From Salipaludibacillus aurantiacus (lineage in GTDB: Bacteria; Bacillota; Bacilli; Bacillales; Salisediminibacteriaceae), in the NCBI RefSeq assembly GCF_900111295.1, contig NZ_FOGT01000017.1, forward strand, positions 1-64,000: a stretch of DNA of 64,000 bases, in the 5' to 3' direction. The translations under genes and the position numbers were made by a program. This document shows positions 17,824 through 25,475 of the stretch, one piece after another (positions within the stretch are counted from its first letter, which is position 1; each line of letters opens with the position of its first letter). The notes beneath the pieces were generated by a model that worked only from the letters and a program-made list of their open reading frames with translations, did not search any database and had not been told where the DNA came from.

Positions 17824-19182
17824 ATGGCAAATACAGTATCATTTAATTACTCAAAAGCTTCATCTTTTTTATCTCAGCATGAAGTGGATTACATGGCAGG
17901 AGCAGTCAAGAATGCTCATGAGGCCCTTCATCAGGGGACAGGCGCAGGAAACGATTTTCTGGGCTGGGTTGACTTGCCTGTTAACTACGATAAAGAAGAG
18001 TTCTCAAGGATCCAAAAAGCAGCTGAAAAAATTAAGTCAGACTCTGACGTATTAATTGTTATAGGCATCGGCGGTTCGTACTTAGGTGCCCGTGCTGCAA
18101 TCGAAGCATTAACTCACACTTTCTACAATGAATTAGACCAGAAAGCACGTAAGACGCCGCAGATTTTTTATGTAGGAAATAATATCAGTTCCACTTACGC
18201 CCGCCACCTGCTGGAGGTTATTGAAGGAAAAGATATTTCCCTTAACGTTATTTCCAAGTCCGGAACAACCACTGAGCCGGCGATTGCATTCCGTATTTTA
18301 CGTGAGTATATTGAAGAAAAGTACGGTATAGAAGAAGCGAGAAAGCGTATTTATGCTACAACAGATAAAGAGAAAGGTGCTCTAAAGCAGCTTGCGAATG
18401 AGGAAGGTTATGAGTCATTTGTGATTCCTGACGACGTGGGCGGCCGTTTCTCCATTTTCACAGCTGTAGGGCTATTGCCGATTGCTGCGGCGGGGCTCGA
18501 TATTGAGGCGATGATGAAAGGTGCGGCGGATGCAAGAGAAGCGTACAGCACGCCTGATTTGGAAAATAATGAGGCTTATCAGTATGCTGCGGTAAGGAAC
18601 GCTCTTTATAATAAAGGGAAATTGGTTGAACTGATGGTAAACTACGAGCCTTCTCTGCACTATGTAGGAGAATGGTGGAAGCAGTTGTACGGTGAAAGTG
18701 AAGGAAAAGACGGGAAAGGAATATTCCCTGCAGCAGCTGACTTTTCAACAGATTTGCATTCTCTCGGGCAATATGTCCAGGATGGCAGACGTGACTTGTT
18801 CGAAACAGTTCTTCATGTTGGAAAAGCAACTGAAGAAATGACTATTGACAAAGCAGAGAATGATTTGGATGGCTTAAACTATTTAGCTGGAAAGACAATG
18901 AGCTTTGTTAATGATAAAGCTTATGAAGGAACGATGCTCGCCCATATCGATGGAGGAGTGCCTAACCTCGTAGTGGAAATTCCTGAATTAAATGAATATC
19001 ACTTTGGCCACCTCATCTATTTCTTTGAAAAAGCTTGTGCGATCAGCGGCTACCTGTTAGGTGTCAATCCGTTTGACCAGCCGGGAGTGGAAGCATACAA
19101 AAAGAACATGTTTGCCCTTTTAGGCAAACCGGGATTTGAAGCACAAAAAGCAGAACTGGAAAAACGCCTGAAAGAAAAGTAA
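17824..19182 (+). CDS. pgi: Glucose-6-phosphate isomerase
   Basis: 452-residue phosphoglucose isomerase of Bacillus length; interconverts glucose-6-phosphate and fructose-6-phosphate. Motifs: [18 protein letters not shown] (phosphate/sugar binding), [33 protein letters not shown] and the C-terminal catalytic segment [18 protein letters not shown] precedes the ATG by 9 bases. Position in the yug block is as in B. subtilis. Confidence 0.97.
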   Translation: MANTVSFNYSKASSFLSQHEVDYMAGAVKNAHEALHQGTGAGNDFLGWVDLPVNYDKEEFSRIQKAAEKIKSDSDVLIVIGIGGSYLGARAAIEALTHTFYNELDQKARKTPQIFYVGNNISSTYARHLLEVIEGKDISLNVISKSGTTTEPAIAFRILREYIEEKYGIEEARKRIYATTDKEKGALKQLANEEGYESFVIPDDVGGRFSIFTAVGLLPIAAAGLDIEAMMKGAADAREAYSTPDLENNEAYQYAAVRNALYNKGKLVELMVNYEPSLHYVGEWWKQLYGESEGKDGKGIFPAAADFSTDLHSLGQYVQDGRRDLFETVLHVGKATEEMTIDKAENDLDGLNYLAGKTMSFVNDKAYEGTMLAHIDGGVPNLVVEIPELNEYHFGHLIYFFEKACAISGYLLGVNPFDQPGVEAYKKNMFALLGKPGFEAQKAELEKRLKEK

Positions 19183-19185
19183 TAC

Positions 19186-19220
19186 AAAAAGCATGTCCTC
19201 TTATGGGGACATGCTTTTTT
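19186..19220 (+). terminator. Terminator of pgi
   Basis: AAAAAGCATGTCC pairs with GGACATGCTTTTT around a short loop, followed by T run. Confidence 0.92.
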
Positions 19221-19228
19221 GGAAACTG

Positions 19229-19254
19229 CTGGGGGGTCTGTCCCCCCAGTTTTT
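19229..19254 (+). repeat. Palindromic repeat GGGGGG-TCTGT-CCCCCC, copy 1
   Basis: CTGGGGGG, loop TCTGT, CCCCCCAG, then TTTTT. Lies just after the pgi terminator in the same orientation as pgi. Two other copies occur at 61891-61913 (after fruA) and, reversed, at 62852-62870 (after yitT). Confidence 0.85.
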
Positions 19255-19353
19255 GGGATTTTCAATGATTTGCCCGGTCTAAGCTGAGCGGGTAATAACA
19301 ACGTTTAAGATGGGGAAGCTATTCCTACCTAGAGAAACAAGGAGGAATAGCTA

Positions 19354-19779
19354 ATGATTGAGATACCTTCCCGTCTTGAAAATAACACATTTAAATTAAT
19401 TGATTTAGAGAAGAAACTTAAACCAGTCGGTTACGTTATCGGAGGAGGCTGGGAATATGACCATGGATATTTTGATTATAAAATGGCAGACAACGGCAGC
19501 TATTTGTTTGTGAGACTTCCATTTGAAGCAGTTGACGGGGAAGAGCTTGATGTAAAAGGGGTTCATGTGACGTTAGGAAGACCTTTTCTTCTCGCTCATA
19601 AATATCAGCGCGGCCTGGATGATAATGTACACGATCCGAACCCGCTGCTTAATCAATTTTCTGAACCGCAGGACCCGGACGCCGAATTCCCGCAGGAATG
19701 GGTTCAGACAGGAAGGGAATATGTCAGTGAACTTGAGCAGATTATTTTAAATAATATGGAGATCTCGCCAAGGAACTAA
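19354..19779 (+). CDS. yugN: YugN-like family protein
   Basis: 141-residue soluble protein matching the YugN family in length and position (pgi neighbourhood). It contains GYVIGGGWEYDHGYFDYKM and HVTLGRPFLLAHKYQRGLDD. No known catalytic motif; function unknown. CAAGGAGG lies 9 bases before the ATG. Convergent with yugO, 10 bases apart. Confidence 0.88.
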   Translation: MIEIPSRLENNTFKLIDLEKKLKPVGYVIGGGWEYDHGYFDYKMADNGSYLFVRLPFEAVDGEELDVKGVHVTLGRPFLLAHKYQRGLDDNVHDPNPLLNQFSEPQDPDAEFPQEWVQTGREYVSELEQIILNNMEISPRN

Positions 19780-19789
19780 AAAGACGAGC

Positions 19790-20827
19790 TTACCTCTTCA
19801 CATAAATAAGCTCGTCTCCTTTTTGCAAAAAAAACTTGTCGGCAGGATGGGGGTGAAGTGTAGCTTCTTTATCACGTCTCACCCCCAGCAAAAACTGATC
19901 ATGGGACGTTTCCTGACGAACAGCTTCAGCAAAACTTTTTCCAATAAGAGCCTCGGGTAATCTATGGAGACACAAGTGATCCCTGTGGTTATGGTCAAGC
20001 ATTTTAGTAACGACATCTGTTAAGCCATGATACAGCGTACTGTTCATTAATAACATACTGACATGGTGTGAGGCTTCTATCACTTCATCCGCACCGGCCC
20101 GCTTTGCATTCTTAACCTGGTCGTGCGTAATAATTTCTGCAATGGTATATAAATCAGGGGCTAGCCCTCTCATGGCAATGAGAGTTAAAATGGTATTCGC
20201 ATCGGCAAGCCTTTCTTCAATGTGGAGGTTCGCTGTGATTACCACCGTTTCGGCCAGCTGTAAATTAGCCCGTTGTAACGTTTCATCTTCTCTTGGGCTG
20301 CCTTTTATAAATCTGATGTAATGATACTCTGACGGCAGCTTTTGCAGGGTTTCATCAACCATGACGATATCTTTAAACGGGTAAAGCTGGTGTGTTTCCC
20401 TTATAAGTCTCCTGCTTCGTTCATTCCATCCTACAATTAGCAGATGGCCGTGGTTTTTAAACTCTCCGTCCCCTTTTTCCCGTTTTTCTTTAATCATCAT
20501 TGTCGAAGCTGCGAGGTTAGTAATAAAATACGAGAATATACCAATCCCCGTAAGAATAAGAAGGATGCCTAGAAGTCGCCCTGTCAGACTGACAGGAACG
20601 TAATCTCCATACCCTACTGTTGATATGGTGACTATCGCCCACCATACGCCATCAAAAATGGTGGCAAAAACGTCCGGTTCAATTCGGTGCATCACCATTC
20701 CTACCAATACAGCAAACAAAAAAAGGCCGGTTAAAATTTTTAATAAAACAAATCGTTTAGCATATAGTTCAGAAAATAAAGCTACGCGAATCATTAACCT
20801 CTTCCTTTCAGACTCTGTCTTTCCCAT
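19790..20827 (-). CDS. yugO: Two-TM potassium channel protein with RCK domain, YugO
   Basis: 345-residue K+ channel subunit: TM1 about 27-46, pore helix and selectivity filter TVGYGD at 70-75, TM2 about 84-106, then a cytoplasmic RCK/TrkA-N domain (HLLIVGWNERSRRLI) and a C-terminal TrkA-C-like segment. In B. subtilis YugO conducts K+ out and is involved in biofilm electrical signalling. ATG 20827 is chosen; an in-frame TTG at 20836 is possible. The ribosome site is poor for either. Confidence 0.9.
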   Translation of the reverse strand: MGKTESERKRLMIRVALFSELYAKRFVLLKILTGLFLFAVLVGMVMHRIEPDVFATIFDGVWWAIVTISTVGYGDYVPVSLTGRLLGILLILTGIGIFSYFITNLAASTMMIKEKREKGDGEFKNHGHLLIVGWNERSRRLIRETHQLYPFKDIVMVDETLQKLPSEYHYIRFIKGSPREDETLQRANLQLAETVVITANLHIEERLADANTILTLIAMRGLAPDLYTIAEIITHDQVKNAKRAGADEVIEASHHVSMLLMNSTLYHGLTDVVTKMLDHNHRDHLCLHRLPEALIGKSFAEAVRQETSHDQFLLGVRRDKEATLHPHPADKFFLQKGDELIYVKR

Positions 20828-20895
20828 TATGGACAAAACTTAATGCAATTCATTCACAAGTTTGGTACGATAGGAAAAGTGAAGGAGGAAAGCTT

Positions 20896-21054
20896 ATGTT
20901 TCAAGCTGTAATTTTCGCCATAACGATGTTCATCGGCTGGATTATTTTTGACGCCATTAAACATAAAAAAGTAATAAAAGAAAATATAATATCCGGCTTT
21001 TTTGCAGCGATTGTCGCAGGATTCTTCTGGTATATTCTTTTTATTATTTTTTGA
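20896..21054 (+). CDS. 52-residue hydrophobic membrane peptide, unknown
   Basis: ATG 20896 preceded by GAAGGAGG at ideal spacing; 52 codons to TGA. The product MFQAVIFAITMFIGWIIFD.. has two membrane segments (about 3-18 and 31-51) separated by a basic turn AIKHKKVIKEN. The strong ribosome site and hydrophobic/basic pattern support a real small protein. Divergent from yugO, which may share its promoter region. No family recognised. Confidence 0.6.
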   Translation: MFQAVIFAITMFIGWIIFDAIKHKKVIKENIISGFFAAIVAGFFWYILFIIF

Positions 21055-21147
21055 TGAAAAAATTTCAAAAAACTATTGATTATTACCGCAAATCTGTTTA
21101 TAATTTTAAATTGTGAGTCACATTACAACATTCCCATTATTACTTAC

Positions 21148-21223
21148 GGGGCATTAGCTCAGCTGGGAGAGCGCCACACTGGCAGTGTGGAGGTCAGCGG
21201 TTCGAGCCCGCTATGCTCCACCA
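21148..21223 (+). tRNA. tRNA-Ala (GGC)
   Basis: Complete cloverleaf with anticodon GGC in loop CTGGCAG, encoded CCA. A solitary gene outside the main tRNA cluster, followed by unusual repeats up to a strong terminator. Confidence 0.97.
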
Positions 21224-21267
21224 TACTTATTGTGAGTGACACTACGATGTGATACTTCAAAGCGAAC

Positions 21268-21423
21268 GAACATCGGAAGTGCTCGCAGAGTGCACCATAA
21301 TTAATGAACGATGCAACGCCGAGAAAACGGCGAAGCGAGTGAAAATCAGTGTGCCTTTGGGTACACCATTATCGACTCAGCTTCATTGAAAACGGACATC
21401 GGCGTGCCTGGAAGGTGCACCAT
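21268..21423 (+). repeat. Three diverged hairpin repeats ending in CACCAT downstream of tRNA-Ala
   Basis: Three related segments of roughly 28 bases end at 21297, 21369 and 21423. Pattern: A(C/A)ATC(G/A)G, GTGC, a short loop, then GTRCACCAT. Each can form a small GTGC/GCAC stem, and each ends like a tRNA 3' CCA. From the tRNA end the CCA-like ends lie 73, 72 and 54 bases apart, close to tRNA length, yet no cloverleaf can be drawn. The tract probably belongs to the tRNA-Ala transcript, which ends at the hairpin at 21438. Confidence 0.55.
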
Positions 21424-21437
21424 ACATATTGCTTATA

Positions 21438-21480
21438 ACGACGCGGTTCTTCGTCCCAACGAGGAATTGTGTCGTTTTTT
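21438..21480 (+). terminator. Long terminator hairpin ending the tRNA-Ala transcript
   Basis: A 17-bp stem (21438-21454 with 21459-21475, several G-U pairs, tetraloop CCCA) followed by six T and TATTTAT. No protein gene on this strand ends nearby, so it most likely ends the tRNA-Ala/repeat transcript. Confidence 0.85.
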
Positions 21481-21525
21481 ATTTATAATGGGTTGTTTGA
21501 GCAGGGAGGAGCCAGGAGGTTTCAT

Positions 21526-21678
21526 ATGATGAAGGTGCTTCTGCGGCACAACCTGTGCCGCCATAAATCATGTCCAAGCTGTAAATCTTTTTATAATACA
21601 TTTAGATTTTTAATACCATACTGTATAAGTTCACTTTTATTTTTAAGAGCAAGTTTATTCATAATATTGGTCTTATGA
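21526..21678 (+). CDS. Possible cysteine-rich small ORF, doubtful
   Basis: ATG 21526 follows a strong AGGAGG at 6 bases. The 50-codon product begins MMKVLLRHNLCRHKSCPSCK and has three closely spaced cysteines, but its last 29 codons run antisense to the 3' end of the response regulator gene, and the hydrophobic tail may be an artefact of that. The hairpin GCGGCAC/GTGCCGC (21543-21561) lies inside. Only the ribosome site supports it. Confidence 0.2.
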   Translation: MMKVLLRHNLCRHKSCPSCKSFYNTFRFLIPYCISSLLFLRASLFIILVL

Positions 21679-22223
21679 GTTTCTACGGTTTTCGGGCTAA
21701 TGATGAGCCTTTCTGCAATCTGTTTATTTGTATAGCCAAGGACAGACAGGCGTACAATTTCTTTTTCCCGCATGGAAAGGATGGAGAATCTTTTACCCCT
21801 GCTTTGAAAAAGCCTGTTCAACTGTTCATCAGAGAGACCGACTTTATAATATCTTTTACCGCTAATCACCTGTTTAATGGCATCATGCATATCGCTGCGA
21901 TCGCTCTTTTTCAAAATAAATCCTTCAGCTTGAAGTTCCGCTGCTTTTTTTATGTAAGCTTCTTCGTCGTGCATGGAGAGAAAAATAATTTTTATATCAG
22001 GAAACTCTTTTTTCATACGCTCGGCAGTTGTTAAACCATCAAGTCCTTCAGGCATGGAAATATCAAGGAGCATGACATCCGGCTGTTCAATTGCAGCGAG
22101 CTGCATGGCTTCTTCTCCATCACTCGCTTCTCCGACCACCTTAAGGTCATCATAAGCTTCCAGCAGCATGACAATGCCACGGCGTATTAAGGAATGGTCA
22201 TCTACCACTAACACTTTTGTCAT
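21591..22223 (-). CDS. NarL/FixJ-family response regulator
   Basis: 210-residue response regulator: receiver domain 1-120 with phospho-acceptor Asp54 (VMLLDISMP), acidic pair Asp8-Asp9 and Lys near position 104; LuxR-type HTH at the C terminus (LSMREKEIVRLSVLGYTNKQIAE, ISPKTVETH). ATG 22223 sits 7 bases after GAGGAGG and overlaps the kinase gene by 4 bases. It forms a two-component system with the next gene. Its location beside sqr and cstB suggests it controls sulfide or redox response. Confidence 0.92.
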   Translation of the reverse strand: MTKVLVVDDHSLIRRGIVMLLEAYDDLKVVGEASDGEEAMQLAAIEQPDVMLLDISMPEGLDGLTTAERMKKEFPDIKIIFLSMHDEEAYIKKAAELQAEGFILKKSDRSDMHDAIKQVISGKRYYKVGLSDEQLNRLFQSRGKRFSILSMREKEIVRLSVLGYTNKQIAERLIISPKTVETHKTNIMNKLALKNKSELIQYGIKNLNVL

Positions 22224-23251
22224 TTCCAATCCTCCTCTAAAGGGACGTGGATAGAAACGGATGTGCCGTCACCGGCAGCAGTTTGTAAACGGAAAGTCCC
22301 TCCAATTTGATCTACCCGCTCTTCCATATGTTTCATTCCTAACCCTTTATGTTCGTTTTCATCCGGGTTAAAACCAATACCATTATCACGAATATTTAAA
22401 AATAAGCCCTCACTTGTCTTTTGAAGCTTAACATATACGCTTGATGCTTTCGCATATTTGTTAGTATTATGTAAAGCTTCCTGAATCACTCGATAAAGGT
22501 TAATTTCCACGTCTCCTGGAAGGCGGGAGGAGAGATTATGAGAAAAAGTAAATGTCGTCTCCGGATGATTTTTTTTCATCGTTTGAATTAATTCTTCTGC
22601 AGCTGCCACCAGCCCTAATCGGTCCAGACTTTTCGGGCGAAGCTGGGAAGAGTAGGCCTTTACATCAGCCATGACTTGATTTAATTCATTACGTACTTCA
22701 TGCACGTACTGGTGCACCCGATCATCTTTTACAAATGACTCTATAGCCTGCAAGGCTACAGAAATTGAGTATAAAGACTGACCGACGCCGTCATGCAGTT
22801 CCTGTGCCAATCGTTGATGTTCAGTTTCTTTTGCCTCAATGAGTTTTTGAATCATCCATTTTGAGAGGCGTATTTCTTCTTCACGCTTTTTTTGCCGTTG
22901 ATCGCGCAAGACAAGCAAATATTCCTTTGAGCCGGATTCAGGATCTTCGTAGATTAAAGCGGTACTCATTTCCACTTCTACTTTTATTCCGAGGTAGGTC
23001 GGCATTTGAGATTTAAAATACGGAACTTTTTCTTGTTCTATTAAATAGCAGCGGTTTTCACCAGGGGTAAGCTCACGCTCCTGACAGAATTTGCAGTAAG
23101 GTACCTGATCAGTTAAACGCCAGCCTGTTAAATCTCTTGCTGCCGGATTCATCATTAAAATATTGCGTTCATGATCCATGATCAGGACACCGTCCTGGAT
23201 GTTTTCAAATATCTGCTTTAAATAACGGTCTTCCAACTGTAAAGATTTCAT
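22220..23251 (-). CDS. PAS-domain sensor histidine kinase with CxxC...C motif
   Basis: 343-residue soluble kinase with no membrane segment. PAS domain about 8-120 carries Cys53-x2-Cys56 and Cys68 (spacing x11). HisKA_3 dimerisation domain with the phospho-acceptor His153 in LAQELHDGVGQS; HATPase_c with NLYRVIQEALHNTNKYAKA, DNGIGF and GLGMKHMEER. It resembles NreB, whose PAS domain holds a [4Fe-4S] cluster on four Cys, but the fourth position is not Cys here (Ile71). So a thiol/persulfide or labile cluster sensor is plausible. ATG 23251 has GAGGTGG upstream; the longer frame to 23284 does not. Confidence 0.88.
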   Translation of the reverse strand: MKSLQLEDRYLKQIFENIQDGVLIMDHERNILMMNPAARDLTGWRLTDQVPYCKFCQERELTPGENRCYLIEQEKVPYFKSQMPTYLGIKVEVEMSTALIYEDPESGSKEYLLVLRDQRQKKREEEIRLSKWMIQKLIEAKETEHQRLAQELHDGVGQSLYSISVALQAIESFVKDDRVHQYVHEVRNELNQVMADVKAYSSQLRPKSLDRLGLVAAAEELIQTMKKNHPETTFTFSHNLSSRLPGDVEINLYRVIQEALHNTNKYAKASSVYVKLQKTSEGLFLNIRDNGIGFNPDENEHKGLGMKHMEERVDQIGGTFRLQTAAGDGTSVSIHVPLEEDWK

Positions 23252-23325
23252 GAAAACCACCACCTCGTTTATTATTATCCTCACCTTTTATTGTACCGGA
23301 TAATTGAGGGAAAGAGAAAAATATA

Positions 23326-23360
23326 CCAGCCGCTGCTCTTACTACAGTGGCAACGGCTGG
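23326..23360 (-). terminator. Terminator between cstB and the two-component system
   Basis: CCAGCCG and CGGCTGG arms with a long loop; on the minus strand followed by TATATTTTTC. Separates the sqr-cstB transcript from the kinase gene, at least partly. Confidence 0.7.
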
Positions 23361-23376
23361 CTGATAGCCAAACATC

Positions 23377-24798
23377 TTATTTAACAGCTGCTTTTAACTG
23401 CTTATGATCAATCCAGGCATTGTACCCGCCTGTCATATTAATAACATCTTTTACACCCTTAGCCTGTAATATACTGCAGGCAATCGCAGATCGGAGGCCT
23501 GAACCACATTGAATGAGGACGCTCTTTCCTGCAGGTACTTCATGTATGCGTTCAGGCAGCGTCCCGAGCATAATATGCTGGGCTTCACTTATATGGCCCT
23601 CGTTATATTCAGATAAGTTACGTACGTCAAGAAGGTGAACGTTTCCTTTTATAATCTCAGTTCCCGCTGTTTCCGGCTGGATTTCAGGGTAGCTTTCTTT
23701 TTTATCGGCTTGTGACAGAGCGGCCTCTGCTTCCATAATTGCTTCCGTGGAATCTATACCGACCGATTGTAAGGCTGTAAGAATTTCATTCACTGATTGA
23801 TCTCTGCCGGTCAGAAGAGCAAGGGGACGGTCATAATCAACGAGCCATCCAGCCCAATTAGGGAATGAGCCGCCAAATGGTATATTTATCGAGCCAGGAA
23901 TATGCTCATCCGCAAAAAGTTGATGGTCCCGTGTGTCGATGACTTGGAGACCTTTTTCAATCTCTGCTTCAATTTGAGAAATATCTTCCAGTTTCTCAGG
24001 GGCGGGAAGATTACTTAAAAGTTCCGGCCCCGCTTTGTTGACATGTTTCATAACAGCAAAGTAGGAAGGAGGCTCAGGTTGGCCGTCAATTAAATCGCGA
24101 GCAAACTTTTCTTTATCTTTATATTTTAAAGCCCAATTAAAGCGTTTCTCATACCCTGTCGTAGAGGAGGGGACAGCGCCTAATGATTTTCCGCATGCGC
24201 TTCCTGCTCCATGAGCAGGCCACACTTGCAGGAAATCAGGTAATAATTTAAAACGTTCTAATGAGTGAAACATATCATAGGCGCCGGCTAAAGAAGTCCC
24301 TTTAATACCAGCTGCTTTCTCAAGCAGGTCAGGACGGCCGATGTCTCCTGCGAAAACAAAGTCTCCCGTAAAAATTCCGATAGGTTCATTGGCTTGAGCT
24401 CCGCCATCAGTCAGTAAAAAAGAAATGCTTTCAGGCGTATGGCCTGGTGTATGCATCACTTCAAACGTTAAATTTCCAATTTGGAAACGATCACCGTCTT
24501 TTAAAAGCTGATGGGGGAGTCCATTCACGTATTCATATTTCCAATTTTCATCCCCTTCATCCGATACATAAAGCTTGGCATTAAGCCTTTCAGCCATTTC
24601 ACGGGCCCCTGAAACATAATCCGCGTGTATATGTGTCTCTAAAGCGCCGACGATCTCCAAACCTTCTGTCTCCGCGGCTTCCAGGTAAGGGGTTATATCT
24701 CTTGCAGGATCAACAATAACCGCTTCTCCTTTTGCCTGACAACCGACCATGTACGATGCCTGTGCTAACTTTTTATCGTAAAAATATTTCAGTAACAT
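23377..24798 (-). CDS. cstB: CstB-like persulfide dioxygenase/rhodanese fusion
   Basis: 473 residues. Residues 1-250 form a metallo-beta-lactamase domain of the ETHE1/persulfide dioxygenase type (THIHADYVSG with His56, His58, Asp60; His120; Asp146; His196). Cys202 (SACGKS) and Cys431 (QCGSGLRS) match the two functional cysteines known in Staphylococcus CstB. The first rhodanese-like domain (about 275-360) has LTGRDQS where the catalytic Cys should be, so it is a non-catalytic rhodanese homology domain. The C-terminal rhodanese is complete. It converts persulfides with O2 to thiosulfate in known homologues. AAGGAG lies 9 bases before the ATG. Confidence 0.88.
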   Translation of the reverse strand: MLLKYFYDKKLAQASYMVGCQAKGEAVIVDPARDITPYLEAAETEGLEIVGALETHIHADYVSGAREMAERLNAKLYVSDEGDENWKYEYVNGLPHQLLKDGDRFQIGNLTFEVMHTPGHTPESISFLLTDGGAQANEPIGIFTGDFVFAGDIGRPDLLEKAAGIKGTSLAGAYDMFHSLERFKLLPDFLQVWPAHGAGSACGKSLGAVPSSTTGYEKRFNWALKYKDKEKFARDLIDGQPEPPSYFAVMKHVNKAGPELLSNLPAPEKLEDISQIEAEIEKGLQVIDTRDHQLFADEHIPGSINIPFGGSFPNWAGWLVDYDRPLALLTGRDQSVNEILTALQSVGIDSTEAIMEAEAALSQADKKESYPEIQPETAGTEIIKGNVHLLDVRNLSEYNEGHISEAQHIMLGTLPERIHEVPAGKSVLIQCGSGLRSAIACSILQAKGVKDVINMTGGYNAWIDHKQLKAAVK

Positions 24799-24887
24799 GA
24801 TAAAACTCTCCTTAATATAATTTGTTCAGTCAGTGTTAATTATTGAAGGCGCGGCCTTTAACAGCAGCCGCTTAAGGAAATTTCTGC

Positions 24888-25436
24888 TTATTTATTATTC
24901 ATAACCTGAAGAGTCGCTTTTGCGTATCGCAAGCTCTTTTGAACACTCGGGTCTTTCATCCATTTCATCACAGTAAAGATCGAAATATGCTCATCCTTGT
25001 TCTGCTCTGCTAAAGCTTGAATGTGATCGGCTTTTTCCCAAAGCTCTTTGCTTTTTTGGGTAAGAGTGTTCTGGCTGATTGAAGAGGACATATAGGCGAG
25101 CGATTCCCGGTCATTCCAGACACTTTCCGCAAATGTTGCCATCTCTTCAATTCGTTCAACCAGCTTAAGTAATACTGGTATTTTTCCTATTAATTTTACA
25201 AATGCTTCTATACTTTCCTGGTCTATCGAAGACAGACTGATCTGGTCCTCCAGATAATCCATTGATTTACGGTCTTGAAATGTCTGCTGGCCAAACTGAA
25301 CAATTTGATCGAGCGATTCTACAGCAGCCTGTATTTCAGGCAGCTTACGCAGCAAATACGTCATAGACTCCTGAACTTCGGGATGTTTCATCGTTTCAGC
25401 CCAGCGTGGTTCGTGTCCTTCTGCCTGCCTTGTCAT
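24888..25436 (-). CDS. DUF1641-family protein
   Basis: 182-residue mainly helical soluble protein with internal two-fold similarity (MTYLLRKLPEIQAAVESLDQI and AFVKLIGKIPVLLKLVERIEE, each followed by SLSSIDQE/SISQNTLTQ). DUF1641 proteins often sit beside sulfide:quinone reductases and formate dehydrogenases; their role is unknown. ATG 25436 gives a spacing of 8 from AAGGAG; the ATG three codons upstream is too close. Same operon as sqr (upstream) and cstB (downstream). Confidence 0.8.
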   Translation of the reverse strand: MTRQAEGHEPRWAETMKHPEVQESMTYLLRKLPEIQAAVESLDQIVQFGQQTFQDRKSMDYLEDQISLSSIDQESIEAFVKLIGKIPVLLKLVERIEEMATFAESVWNDRESLAYMSSSISQNTLTQKSKELWEKADHIQALAEQNKDEHISIFTVMKWMKDPSVQKSLRYAKATLQVMNNK

Positions 25437-25475
25437 TGCATTCACTCCTTTTTATGGTTAGGGATCCAGGTCCGG

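Noticed and set aside
21311-21529. 72-codon ORF across the repeats after tRNA-Ala
   Set aside because: No ribosome site, runs through the 17-bp terminator hairpin, and repeats there do not keep frame.
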